Source: an uncultured Rickettsiales bacterium
Lineage (GTDB): Bacteria; Pseudomonadota; Alphaproteobacteria; RF32; CAG-239
DNA length: 64,000 bases
Assembly (NCBI GenBank): GCA_900551865.1
Contig: URXV01000008.1
Location: 1-64,000, forward strand
Direction of reading: 5' to 3'
Shown: positions 52,744-61,869 of the stretch, one piece after another
Layout: every line of letters begins with the position of its first letter
Position numbering within the stretch: position 1 is the stretch's first letter
Notes under the pieces: generated by a model
What the model saw: the letters and a program-made list of their open reading frames with translations, nothing else
What the model was told of the DNA's origin: nothing
Databases searched by the model: none
Position numbers and translations under genes: made by a program

Positions 52744-53951
52744 TACAAATCCTCCTCAATAGCACTTTTTAAGAGTGTAAGTCCTTCAAGCGTATCAGAA
52801 GCAATAGACAAAGGCAGTCCGGATTTTTGTAAAATTTCAGTAGCCTCGTTTTTATTTGTCCCTTCAAAACGTACAACCAGAGGAATGTTAAGCCCTAAAT
52901 CGTTTGCAACGGTAATTATGCCGTCCGCAATAAGATTGCAGCGTAAAAAACCGCCGAGAATGTTTATAAGGATGCCGTCAACTTTGGGATTTGTCATAAT
53001 AAGTTTTATACTTGCGGCGATTTTATCCCTGTCAACGCCGCCTTTTAAATTAAGAAAACATGCTGTTTCCATGCCCATTTTTTGAGCTTGATTGATTGTA
53101 CTTAATGCGAGTCCGTCGCCATTGACGATGATACCTATGCCGCTTTCCAGTTCTTTATATTGAAAACCGTATTTTGCAGCAGTCAACTCTCTTTCTTCCG
53201 TTTCAGAATCGTCCGACATCTTTACAATATCCGGATGTCTGTATAAAGCATTGCCGTCAAAGATGATTTTGGCATCGAGTGCCCAGATGTCCCCGTTCTT
53301 GCTGATGCCAATCGGATTAATCTCAAGCATGGTCGCGTCATAACTGTAAAATACTTTCAGCATTCTGTTCAAAAACGCTTTTAAACCGGTTGTATTAAGC
53401 TGGGTTTGCATAAAATCCGTAATTAAGGATAACTGCTCATGTTTTATTTCCTTCTGCAGCCCCAGATTTATTTTTAATAATTTGTCAGGATGGTCAATAG
53501 CCAGTTTGACAATGTCGTCATCATCTTTCTCTGTAACCGGCGCTATCAACAGGACAGTTGATGCTGCTACCCAGTCCACAACAAGCCCCAGATAAAATTT
53601 TTTCACGGTTTTTATAAATTCTTCAACATACACTCTGCTGACAAGTCGTCCCTTGGCGCCGGTTTGGTTCGTAACCAAAAGGTTTTCCAACATTTCATCG
53701 GCATTTTCATAAACCTCATCCAAAGTTTTGGAAAGTCTGATTCCTCCCTTGCGTCCGGCTCTCTTGTCTGAAAACTTCCCTACATCACGGGAACCGGCCT
53801 GAATTTGTGCTTTAACAACCCACGGACCGAACTCTGATATCTTTTCTGCTGCACTTTTGGCTTCCGCAGGCGTATACGCCACCAAACCGTATGGAACGTT
53901 AATTCCGGCTTTCTTAAAAATCTTTTTGGCCTGATATTCGTGAATATTCAT
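52743..53951 (-). CDS. SucC-like succinyl-CoA synthetase beta homologue with altered active site
   Basis: A 402-residue ATP-grasp protein clearly homologous to SucC from end to end (MNIHEYQAKKIFKKAGINVP, MLEINPIGISKNGDIWALDAK, FDGNALYRHPDI). Key loops differ: the nucleotide loop HAGGRGK is QAGSRDVGK, the STEGG stretch reads PVTEKDD, the DVGGG loop that faces the phosphohistidine reads NLKGG, and FGGIxRCD reads LGGFLRCN. Loss of function in both subunits together suggests a repurposed complex, not random decay, because length and frame are intact. Starts inside the sufE frame (38-base overlap). Confidence 0.85.
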   Translation of the reverse strand: MNIHEYQAKKIFKKAGINVPYGLVAYTPAEAKSAAEKISEFGPWVVKAQIQAGSRDVGKFSDKRAGRKGGIRLSKTLDEVYENADEMLENLLVTNQTGAKGRLVSRVYVEEFIKTVKKFYLGLVVDWVAASTVLLIAPVTEKDDDDIVKLAIDHPDKLLKINLGLQKEIKHEQLSLITDFMQTQLNTTGLKAFLNRMLKVFYSYDATMLEINPIGISKNGDIWALDAKIIFDGNALYRHPDIVKMSDDSETEERELTAAKYGFQYKELESGIGIIVNGDGLALSTINQAQKMGMETACFLNLKGGVDRDKIAASIKLIMTNPKVDGILINILGGFLRCNLIADGIITVANDLGLNIPLVVRFEGTNKNEATEILQKSGLPLSIASDTLEGLTLLKSAIEEDL

Positions 53952-54360
53952 TCTGTCCCTTTAGTGCTTGTGCGGCATAATATTTAATCTTGTCTACCAT
54001 TGAAAGCATACCGCTGCGCCGATTGGGCGTAATATGCTCTCTCAATCCCATTTTATCAAAAATTTCTTCAACATCAATATCTAAAATTTCTTGTGCAGAC
54101 TTATCTTTAAATATTTCCAGAACGACGGCAATAATTCCGCGGACGATAATGGCATCGCTGTCACCTTCAAAACTGATGCCGTTTTCACTATAATGAGGGA
54201 TAATCCAAACCTGGGATTGGCAGCCGGGAACTTTCCATTCGTCTTTTTTTTGCTCATCGCTGAAACGGGGAAGCTGGTTGCCAAGTTCTATAAGATATTT
54301 ATAGCGGTCTTCCCAGCCATCCAAAAATGAAAAATCGTCAATTAAGCTTTCAATACTCAT
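53914..54360 (-). CDS. sufE: SufE-type cysteine desulfurase activator
   Basis: A 148-residue protein that accepts sulfur from SufS as a persulfide. The active Cys lies in VPGCQSQVW (about 47), within the family pattern DRYKYLIELG..LP...K...VPGCQSQVW. The ordered domain ends near residue 133 (KIKYYAAQAL), and a short tail overlaps the SucC-like start. Third gene of the operon after sufS and sufT. Confidence 0.93.
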   Translation of the reverse strand: MSIESLIDDFSFLDGWEDRYKYLIELGNQLPRFSDEQKKDEWKVPGCQSQVWIIPHYSENGISFEGDSDAIIVRGIIAVVLEIFKDKSAQEILDIDVEEIFDKMGLREHITPNRRSGMLSMVDKIKYYAAQALKGQNEYSRISGQKDF

Positions 54361-54375
54361 CTGCCGTATCCTTTG

Positions 54376-54801
54376 CTAAATCATTTCCAACATCATTCTG
54401 GCATCATCACTCAGTCTTTCAAGCGTCCATGCCGGTTCCCAGACAACTTCGACCTCCACTTTCCCGACTCCGGGAATTCCGGCAGTTGCATCGGCAACCT
54501 GTTGCGGTAAAATTCCGGCAACAGGGCAGCCGGGAGCAGTCAGGGACATATCTATATGCAAATTGCCGCAGTCTTCTTGATTTATTTTATAAATAAGCCC
54601 GAGGTCATAAACATTGATTGGTATTTCGGGGTCAAATACGGTTTTTATTGCTTCTACGATATCGTACATCTTCGCTTTTGTTTGGCCAACGGCAAGTTCT
54701 TGTCCTGCGTATGCCTTATAAACAGGCAGTTCTTCAATACTCATCGCATCAAGGAGCTGTGCTTCGGTTTCGTCAATCAGTTCTTCGGTATTATCAGTCA
54801 T
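54376..54801 (-). CDS. sufT: SufT-like (MIP18/DUF59) Fe-S assembly protein
   Basis: A 141-residue protein with the DUF59 domain: VEAIKTVFDPEIPINVYDLGLIYKI, then MSLTAPGCPVAGILPQQV with the conserved Cys, and VEVEVVWEPAWTLERLSDDARMMLEM at the end. SufT-type proteins help maturation of Fe-S proteins. The N-terminal 45 residues are an acidic extension. The ATG at 54801 follows the sufS stop by 10 bases; an upstream in-frame TTG would give an overlap. Confidence 0.9.
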   Translation of the reverse strand: MTDNTEELIDETEAQLLDAMSIEELPVYKAYAGQELAVGQTKAKMYDIVEAIKTVFDPEIPINVYDLGLIYKINQEDCGNLHIDMSLTAPGCPVAGILPQQVADATAGIPGVGKVEVEVVWEPAWTLERLSDDARMMLEMI

Positions 54802-54811
54802 CGTTTTTCTT

Positions 54812-56029
54812 TTAACCAAAAAATTCCTTTGCTTTGTACAAAGCTTTTATAAATTCATCAATATCTTCTTTTATGGTATAAATGCCCAAAGAGGCTCTGG
54901 CAAGAGAGGTGTATCCCAGATAATTGACCAGCGGTTCGGCACAAAAATGCCCTGTCCGGATTGCAATTCCCTCTTTTCCTAAAATAAAAGCCAAATCCTG
55001 CGGGTGTATACCATCTATGGCGAATGAAAAAACACCGCCCTTTTCTTTTGCCGTTCCTAAAATCTTAAGCCCGTTTATTTCTGACATTCGCCTTGTTGCA
55101 TAATCCGTCAGATTGTTTTCATATTCTTCAATCTCACTAAAGTCAAACTGCATAAGATAGTTTAATGAAGCACCTAAGCCGATAGCCTGTACGATAGCAG
55201 GAGTTCCGGCTTCAAAACGGGCAGGAGGGTTTGTAAAAGATGTTTTTTCATAGCTGACATGTTCAATCATATCACCGCCGTACTGATAAGGCGGCATATC
55301 GGCGAGCAAATCATATTTGCCGTAAAGGATGCCGATACCCGTAGGTCCGTATACCTTATGTCCGGAAAATGCCAGAAAATCACAGTTAAAATCTTTCACG
55401 TCTATTTTTTTATGTACCGCAAATTGACAGGCGTCTATTAATACCTTTGCGCCGATATTATGCGCTGCAGTACAAATCTTTTTTACCGGGAAAACTGTTC
55501 CCAAAACATTAGACATTGCTGTAACGGCGACAATTTTGGTATTTTCATGCAGCGAGTCGGTAAATTTATTCCACGAAAAACTTCCGTCTTCTTCCAAATC
55601 AAAATAAACCAGTTTTGCGCCGGTCTTGGCTGCCCATTGCTGCCACGTTACCAGATTGGCATGATGCTCGGCACGGGAGAGGAGAATTTCGTCGCCCGGT
55701 TTTAATGTCATTGCCCCGAAAGTCGCTGCAACCAAGTTAATTCCTTCCGTTGCGCTGCGGGTAAAAATAATTTCTTCAGGTTTTTCCGCATTAATGAAAC
55801 GTGCGGCAGATTTTCTGGCATCTTCATAATTCTCGGTTGCTTTTTCTGAAAGCCAGTAGCTTCCGCGGTGAACGTTTGCATATTCGTCTAAATACGCCTT
55901 TCGGATTTCTTCCAGCATCACTAATGGCTTTTGCGCCGATGCTGCCGTGTCCAGATATGTATTGCGTTTCCCTTCTATCAGTCTGTCCAGAATGGGAAAA
56001 TCTTTTCTGATTTTATATGCATCAAACAT
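54812..56029 (-). CDS. sufS: Cysteine desulfurase, SufS type
   Basis: PLP enzyme that takes sulfur from cysteine for Fe-S clusters. The 405-residue product has YLDTAASAQKP, NVHRGSYWLSEKAT, the AEHHANLVTWQ His, the PLP-Lys in FLAFSGHKVYGPTGIGILYG, and the short active-Cys loop RTGHFCAEPL that marks the group II (SufS/CsdA) class. Start at 56029 with GGGG upstream. SufBCD are not in the window, so the scaffold must be encoded elsewhere. First gene of the operon. Confidence 0.95.
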   Translation of the reverse strand: MFDAYKIRKDFPILDRLIEGKRNTYLDTAASAQKPLVMLEEIRKAYLDEYANVHRGSYWLSEKATENYEDARKSAARFINAEKPEEIIFTRSATEGINLVAATFGAMTLKPGDEILLSRAEHHANLVTWQQWAAKTGAKLVYFDLEEDGSFSWNKFTDSLHENTKIVAVTAMSNVLGTVFPVKKICTAAHNIGAKVLIDACQFAVHKKIDVKDFNCDFLAFSGHKVYGPTGIGILYGKYDLLADMPPYQYGGDMIEHVSYEKTSFTNPPARFEAGTPAIVQAIGLGASLNYLMQFDFSEIEEYENNLTDYATRRMSEINGLKILGTAKEKGGVFSFAIDGIHPQDLAFILGKEGIAIRTGHFCAEPLVNYLGYTSLARASLGIYTIKEDIDEFIKALYKAKEFFG

Positions 56030-56040
56030 GTTATTACCCC

Positions 56041-56080
56041 AAAAAATTAGAGATAAGATAAATCCTATCTCTAATTTTTT
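56041..56080 (-). terminator. Perfect 15-bp inverted repeat between fabZ and sufS
   Basis: Arms 56041-56055 and 56066-56080 are exact complements, ending in six T on either strand. On the minus strand the T run touches the sufS ribosome-binding site (GGGG). It can end the fabZ transcript 30 bases after its stop, but being so close to sufS it may also act as an attenuator or as an operator for a dimeric regulator. Confidence 0.75.
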
Positions 56081-56109
56081 CAACCTCAAAACTATTTAAA
56101 ACGAACTAA

Positions 56110-56562
56110 TTATTCAATAATCATTGCCGTTAATTCTGCTTCTGAGGCAACCTGCCCGTCAACCATGGCTGTTCCCTTGAATACAAAGATATTCCGGCGG
56201 GCTTTAATCTTTTCTACATGGATTCTCAACTGGTCTCCCGGTTTTACCTGTTTTCTGAATTTAACCCCGTCAATACCCATAAACAAAACCGAGCGCTTGG
56301 ATTCGGCGTAATTTTCATCTTTCGATATAACCGCAATGCCTGCTGCCTGTGCCATTGCTTCAATCTGCAAAACGCCCGGCATAATCGGATTTCCCGGAAA
56401 ATGCCCTTGGAAAAATTCTTCGTTCATTGTAACGTTTTTAATACCGACGCCTTTTTCTCCCGGTACCTCTACCTCAAAACGGTCAACCAGCAAAAAGGGA
56501 TATCTGTGCGGCAGCATTTTCATAATTTCTTCAATATGATAAACTTTCACGATTTCTGACAT
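56110..56562 (-). CDS. fabZ: 3-hydroxyacyl-ACP dehydratase FabZ
   Basis: Hot-dog-fold dehydratase of fatty-acid synthesis. The 150-residue product has LPHRYPFLLVDR, the catalytic His in FQGHFPGNPIMPGVLQIEAMAQ with the Glu partner, and KFRKQVKPGDQL. Start at 56562 with AAAGGAG upstream. It follows lpxD by 16 bases. In many proteobacteria lpxA and lpxB come next; here a terminator follows. Confidence 0.96.
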   Translation of the reverse strand: MSEIVKVYHIEEIMKMLPHRYPFLLVDRFEVEVPGEKGVGIKNVTMNEEFFQGHFPGNPIMPGVLQIEAMAQAAGIAVISKDENYAESKRSVLFMGIDGVKFRKQVKPGDQLRIHVEKIKARRNIFVFKGTAMVDGQVASEAELTAMIIE

Positions 56563-56578
56563 AATGTAGTCTCCTTTG

Positions 56579-57592
56579 TTATTTTTTACTGTTTTTTTGC
56601 AAAAATGCGACCTGACGCATAAAATCTTTAAAAGGCACTGTTGGCGTTCCCATAACAATTGCACCGGGCTCAATATCCCGCATAACGCCGGATTGCGCTC
56701 CGATTTGTGCCCCGCTGCCGACATTCAGGTGGTCGGCAAAACCCGTCTGTCCTCCGCACACGACATAATCGCCAAACGTGCAGCTTCCTGCAATTCCCGT
56801 TTGGGCAACCAGTATGCAGTAATTTCCGATTTTGTCATTATGCGCAATTTGCACCAGATTATCGACACGGCAGCCGTTTCCGATAATCGTGTCGTCTAAA
56901 GCACCCCGGTCAATACAGGTGTTTGCGCCGATTTCAACGTCATTGCCGATGATAACGCGTCCGATTTGTGGGATTCTCTTATGCTGCCCGTCAACAACAG
57001 AAAAACCAAATCCGTCTTGTCCGATTCGTGCCCCCGTATAAATATAACAGTCGTTTCCCATCAGGCAGTAAGCTATACTCGCATTATTGCCGATTCGGCA
57101 GTTGTTGCCAATCTTACAGCCTCTGGAAATAACCGCATTAGCTTCTATGATACAGTCATCGCCGATAGTCACGTCGTCTTCAATAACGGCATGCGGACCG
57201 ATAAAACAACCCTTGCCTATTTTTGCCGTTTTGGCGATTACGGCACTTTCTGCGATACCGGGAGCAGGCTTGTGCTCGGAATAAAAAGCGCTGACTAACC
57301 GGATAAACGAAAGTTTGGGATTGCTGCTGGTCAGAACAATAACGCCTTCGGGAATGAGGTGCGCCAGCTCTTCTGTCGAAATACAGGCTTTCGCCTTAAT
57401 TCCGGCTGCTTTATCCTTATTTTTCCTGTCATAAAAGAAACACAAATCTTCACTGCCGGCGCTTTCAATGGAGCAGATATTTTCAATAAGCTCATTTTCT
57501 TTTCCGGCGGTTACCAGTTCTGCCTCGGCAATCCGGGCAATTTCCCTAATGCTTTTTTTGCCGCTGTAATTATAAAAAACAGTATCAGCCAT
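56579..57592 (-). CDS. lpxD: UDP-3-O-(3-hydroxyacyl)glucosamine N-acyltransferase
   Basis: Third enzyme of lipid A synthesis. The 337-residue product has an N-terminal uridine-binding domain and a long left-handed beta-helix of hexapeptide repeats (about 110-310, IGDDCIIEANAVISRGCKIGNNCRIG). The catalytic His lies in VQIAHNDKIGNY and GQDGFGF is present. It sits 14 bases after bamA, as in E. coli-type operons (without skp). Confidence 0.96.
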   Translation of the reverse strand: MADTVFYNYSGKKSIREIARIAEAELVTAGKENELIENICSIESAGSEDLCFFYDRKNKDKAAGIKAKACISTEELAHLIPEGVIVLTSSNPKLSFIRLVSAFYSEHKPAPGIAESAVIAKTAKIGKGCFIGPHAVIEDDVTIGDDCIIEANAVISRGCKIGNNCRIGNNASIAYCLMGNDCYIYTGARIGQDGFGFSVVDGQHKRIPQIGRVIIGNDVEIGANTCIDRGALDDTIIGNGCRVDNLVQIAHNDKIGNYCILVAQTGIAGSCTFGDYVVCGGQTGFADHLNVGSGAQIGAQSGVMRDIEPGAIVMGTPTVPFKDFMRQVAFLQKNSKK

Positions 57593-57606
57593 TATTTATT
57601 CCTTCA

Positions 57607-59859
57607 TTACAAACTTGTACCAAAGTTCAAACGGAATACTTCTGTTTCATCGTAATCCTGCTTAACAATCGGGAAACCGAAGTCGATATCGATTTTACCC
57701 ATCGGTGATGTCCACTCGAAACCAAAACCAATGGCAACACGCGGGCTGGAGGAATAGTCGACATCGGAAGTGTTAATGTTGTCCGGCTTGCCTGTTGTAC
57801 CGACGTCAACAAATGTCCGGCCTCTGATGCCGAGTTCATCCAATCCCATCGGGAAAGCCAATTCGGCACCTCCGTACAGCATCCAGTTGCCGCCCAATGC
57901 GTCTTTGGTAACTTTATCGCGTGCACTGATACCGCCGGTTTCAAAACCGCGCATTGTATTGCCGCCGAGGAAATAACGCTGTGCCAGACGGACGTCTTCC
58001 CCGCCGTAACCGGCAATATATCCGCCGTTGATGAAGAACTTAAAGGTGTAATAGTCAGACAACGTATAGAATTTATATGCTTTCGCGTCAAATTTCAAAT
58101 ATTTGTCATCGCCGCCCAAGCCGGAAATATCGTTGCCGAATGAAAGGTAATAACCCTCACGCGGCTTCATAATATTGTCGCGTTTGTCATAAACGATAGT
58201 CTGCCCGATAACGGAGTCGATAGCGTCGCCTTCTTCTTCCTGAATATATTTGGACGCGCTGCTGACATTTTTAATTTTATCCTGTTTCAGGGTATAACGG
58301 ACATACTGGCTTAAATCGTCGGTATAATTCCAGCCGAAGCGTAATCTGCCGCCCATGGTATCCATATCGTAGTTGCTCTCGTCCTGATAATCTTCAGTCT
58401 GATAGAACAAGTCTGTACCTGCACTGAGACGGCGATCCATAAAGTACGGTTCGGTAAAGCTGAAACTGTAATCGGTCGAACGTTGTGAAACGCCCGCATT
58501 CAAACTGACCTGCTGACCTTTGCCGAGGAAGTTGTTTTCGGTAATTCCTGCGCGGATTAATGCCCCGTTAACGGTAGAATAGCCGACGCCGACATTGAAA
58601 TAGCCCGTCGATTTTTCTTCGACATTAACATTAATGTCTGCTTTGTCGTAATCAACGCGTTCGGTATCAATGTCTACCTTGCTGAAATAATTCAGCCGTT
58701 CGACGTTTCTTCTCGATTCCCTTATCTTGGCGACGTTGAAAACATTGCCTTCGGAAATGCGAAATTCGCGTCTGATAACCTCGTCAAGCGTTCTGGTATT
58801 GCCTGTAATATTGATTCTGTTTACGAAAACTTTTGCATTTTCTTTAATATCGAAAACAACACTGAGTTTTCCTGTTTCTCTGTCTTTGTAAATATTGGGA
58901 ACAACCTCGACAAAAACAAAACCTTTGCGGGAAAGCTCCTCGGTCAGAGCATTGACTGTTTTTTCTATTTCATCGGAGTTGTACCAGTTTCCTGTTTTGA
59001 ATGTAACATATTTGTACCATTGGTTGGCATCAATATCCGGTACTGTCGATTTAATCTGAATATCATTAATGGTATAACGCTTTCCTTCGTCAATCGTAAA
59101 GGTAAGGATAAAAGAAGTTTTATCTCTGGACAGTTCGGCGATTGCTGAAACAACGGCAAAATCGGCATATCCGTGCCGGTTGTAGAAACGCCGCAGCAAT
59201 TCTTGGTCATAGTTCATTTTTTCACGGTCAAAATTTTCCGCATTTGAAAACAGTCTGTACCAGCGGCTTTCTTTGCTCATAATTTCGCTTTGCAGGTCTT
59301 TTCCCGTATAGTGCTTGTTGCCGATAAAGTTAATGGTGTCAATTTTTGCTTCCGGGCCTTCTTCAATCTCAAAAATCAAATCTACGCGGTTTTCTGATTT
59401 TTTAATAATTTTCGGCTCAACAGATACGCCATATCTCCCGGCACGCTTATAGACGTCCAAAATTCTCTGAACGTCTTGTTGAACTTTGGCTTTGCTGAAA
59501 ACTGAGCGGGGAGCGGACTGGACTTCCGATTCAAGAATTTTATCGTCAATCTTGTCATTGCCGTCAAAGGCCATGACGCCGATTACCGGATTCTCCTTAA
59601 CGTTAATGACAAGCGTATTGCCTTTGGTGTCGAAACTGATGTCGCTGAACAGGCCCGTATCATATAACCGTTTCAAAGCCTCGTTAAGCTCTTCGGTCGA
59701 AACCGGCTTGTTTGTATTGATGCCCGCATAAGACAAGGCCGTTTCTTTCTCTACGCGTTGAAGTCCGTTAATGTTAATGTTGCTGATAACTCCCTGCGCC
59801 ATGGCATTAGAACAAACGGCCAGTGCCAGCAACGAAATCCCCGCTAATTTAAACTTCAT
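57607..59859 (-). CDS. bamA: Outer-membrane assembly factor BamA
   Basis: Central Omp85-family barrel of the BAM complex. The 750-residue product has a signal peptide (SNAMAQG), five POTRA domains (about 22-420) and a 16-strand barrel with the conserved loop motif MRGFETGGISARD (VRGF in most). It ends in FGTSL, so the last residue is Leu, not the usual Phe; this may affect its own recognition. Follows rseP by 17 bases. Confidence 0.96.
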   Translation of the reverse strand: MKFKLAGISLLALAVCSNAMAQGVISNININGLQRVEKETALSYAGINTNKPVSTEELNEALKRLYDTGLFSDISFDTKGNTLVINVKENPVIGVMAFDGNDKIDDKILESEVQSAPRSVFSKAKVQQDVQRILDVYKRAGRYGVSVEPKIIKKSENRVDLIFEIEEGPEAKIDTINFIGNKHYTGKDLQSEIMSKESRWYRLFSNAENFDREKMNYDQELLRRFYNRHGYADFAVVSAIAELSRDKTSFILTFTIDEGKRYTINDIQIKSTVPDIDANQWYKYVTFKTGNWYNSDEIEKTVNALTEELSRKGFVFVEVVPNIYKDRETGKLSVVFDIKENAKVFVNRINITGNTRTLDEVIRREFRISEGNVFNVAKIRESRRNVERLNYFSKVDIDTERVDYDKADINVNVEEKSTGYFNVGVGYSTVNGALIRAGITENNFLGKGQQVSLNAGVSQRSTDYSFSFTEPYFMDRRLSAGTDLFYQTEDYQDESNYDMDTMGGRLRFGWNYTDDLSQYVRYTLKQDKIKNVSSASKYIQEEEGDAIDSVIGQTIVYDKRDNIMKPREGYYLSFGNDISGLGGDDKYLKFDAKAYKFYTLSDYYTFKFFINGGYIAGYGGEDVRLAQRYFLGGNTMRGFETGGISARDKVTKDALGGNWMLYGGAELAFPMGLDELGIRGRTFVDVGTTGKPDNINTSDVDYSSSPRVAIGFGFEWTSPMGKIDIDFGFPIVKQDYDETEVFRLNFGTSL

Positions 59860-59876
59860 TTTTTAATCCTTACAAG

Positions 59877-61013
59877 CTATTCAAACCATCTTGTTATGAG
59901 GTGCTTAATATCATTCCAGGTTGCAAACACCATCAAAAACAAAATAAAACCAAGGCCTATCTTAAACAAATAATCTCTGAACTTTGTATTAAGCTCCCGC
60001 CTTGAAACTATTTCTAACAAATAAATTACAACATGTCCACCATCTAATACGGGGATTGGGAATAAGTTGATAAGCCCCAGATTAATGGACAACAGCGCCA
60101 TAAAATATAAAAAGTCCAATATGCCGCGTGTACGGGATATGTCACCCGACATTTCCGCAATGCGGATAATGCCGCCGACATCTTCGCCGGATCGTTCTCC
60201 CGTTATCATCTGCCCGACGCCCCGTAAAGTCATATCTGTAACGTTGTAGACTTCTTCGGCCGCTTTTTTTACGGAGGCGCCGAAGTTGAAATTATCCTTG
60301 ATAATTTTAAACTGCTTTGCTTCTCCCTTAATGCCTATCATTCGGCGCTTAACCGGCTTTTCAGATTCGTCAAAGGCGTATTCCATATCAACCAACGGGA
60401 CGGTAACGGTAATCTCTTCGCTGTTTCTCTCAATCTTCATGTTGACATTGTCAATGGCAATACTGACTTCTTTGCTGATGTCCGACCAGTCATTGATTTT
60501 GTTGCCGTTGATTTCAAGAATTTTGTCGCCCTTTATAATGCCGGCCTTTTCCGCAGGGCTTTCTTTGATGACTTCGGAAACAACCGGCGGAATGTCGTAG
60601 CTTCCGACAAAATAAAACAGACCGAAAAAAGTAATAAATGCAAAGAGATAATTAAACAAAGGTCCTGCAATGGCAATCGCCAGTTTTTTATACGGCGTTT
60701 GAGTTGCAAAAAGGTGTTTTTGTTCTTCCTCTGTGTACTTGCTCAAATCGACGTCGGATGTTGACGAGGATTCGTCTGCATCGCCTAAAAACTGGCAATA
60801 TCCGCCTAACGGTATTGCTGAGATTTTCCATACAGTACCTTTTTTGTCCGTGCGGCTCCATAATTCTTTGCCAAACCCGATGGAGAAAGCGCTGACGCTG
60901 ACCCCCAGGGAACGGGCAACGATAAAATGGCCGAATTCATGTACAAAAACCAAAACGCCGAGAAGGACAAGAAAGGGGATGACATAATGAATAATATTTA
61001 ATATCCACTCCAT
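59877..61013 (-). CDS. rseP: Site-2 intramembrane metalloprotease RseP
   Basis: Membrane zinc protease that cleaves anti-sigma factors and leftover signal peptides. The 378-residue product has the zinc motif HEFGHF in the first membrane helix (about 26-31), one PDZ domain (about 125-210, ESPAEKAGIIKGDKILEING), and the second site LINLFPIPVLDGGHV with the metal-binding Asp near 325. Four membrane helices. dxr, which often precedes it, is absent here. Confidence 0.95.
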   Translation of the reverse strand: MEWILNIIHYVIPFLVLLGVLVFVHEFGHFIVARSLGVSVSAFSIGFGKELWSRTDKKGTVWKISAIPLGGYCQFLGDADESSSTSDVDLSKYTEEEQKHLFATQTPYKKLAIAIAGPLFNYLFAFITFFGLFYFVGSYDIPPVVSEVIKESPAEKAGIIKGDKILEINGNKINDWSDISKEVSIAIDNVNMKIERNSEEITVTVPLVDMEYAFDESEKPVKRRMIGIKGEAKQFKIIKDNFNFGASVKKAAEEVYNVTDMTLRGVGQMITGERSGEDVGGIIRIAEMSGDISRTRGILDFLYFMALLSINLGLINLFPIPVLDGGHVVIYLLEIVSRRELNTKFRDYLFKIGLGFILFLMVFATWNDIKHLITRWFE

Positions 61014-61026
61014 AATTTTGTTCCTT

Positions 61027-61869
61027 TTAATTGCTAAGTGAAACTAAGGTAAAGTAACAATAGACAATCGGTGCGGCAAATATCAGGCCGTCAATTCTGT
61101 CGAATACGCCGCCGTGTCCCGGAATCAGAGAACTGCTGTCTTTTACGCCCAGATGTCTTTTTATGGCGGATTCTGCAAGGTCGCCGATTTGAGCCACAAT
61201 TGCAATCATGGCACCGAGCTGAGCAAATTTAAGCTGTTCGCTTAGCGGCATCGGCAGGTTAAAAATATTTTTAACGGTAAACATATAAATAAAACTGACA
61301 GCAACAGCTAGGACAACCCCGCCGACAAGTCCAGACCAGGTTTTGTTTGGGCTTATTTTCGGAGCCAGCTTCGGTCCCTTTAGGGATGAGCCGACAATGT
61401 ATCCGCCGATATCAACCCCCCAAACCATCAGCATAAACCATAATGTCATGACAAAGCTTCCCTTTTCTCCGGGGATACTGCCGAAAGTGTCAAACAGATA
61501 ATATATCCAGTAGAGGGCGCCGACGCCGATAGAAATATAGGGAACACCGAGTGTGAGGAGCTTGCGGTGCTGCTCTTCTGTGGCTTTGATAAAAACAAAA
61601 AGCGTCGTTAATGCAATTGTCGCAATGAGCACCCAGCGGTTAAATACCAACAGGGAACACCCCATTGCAAAAGTATAGCATACGGCATAAACGCTTGATT
61701 TCTTGTTGGGCACCATTGAAGCCCATTCCCAGGAAAGCATTGCGCCGACAATAAAGACAAGAATATCGACATACGGATGCCCGGACTGTAGTGCACCGAT
61801 AACAATCGGAATCATTATAAGTGACGTCAGTATCCTCTTTTGCAATGATGTCAGTTCAGTTTTTGCCAT
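61027..61869 (-). CDS. cdsA: Phosphatidate cytidylyltransferase
   Basis: Makes CDP-diacylglycerol for phospholipids. The 280-residue product has about eight membrane helices and the CTP-transferase signature near the C terminus (KRHLGVKDSSSLIPGHGGVFDRIDG), with ISPNKTWSG before it. Start at 61869 with GAGAAGG upstream; it overlaps uppS by 14 bases. Confidence 0.95.
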   Translation of the reverse strand: MAKTELTSLQKRILTSLIMIPIVIGALQSGHPYVDILVFIVGAMLSWEWASMVPNKKSSVYAVCYTFAMGCSLLVFNRWVLIATIALTTLFVFIKATEEQHRKLLTLGVPYISIGVGALYWIYYLFDTFGSIPGEKGSFVMTLWFMLMVWGVDIGGYIVGSSLKGPKLAPKISPNKTWSGLVGGVVLAVAVSFIYMFTVKNIFNLPMPLSEQLKFAQLGAMIAIVAQIGDLAESAIKRHLGVKDSSSLIPGHGGVFDRIDGLIFAAPIVYCYFTLVSLSN

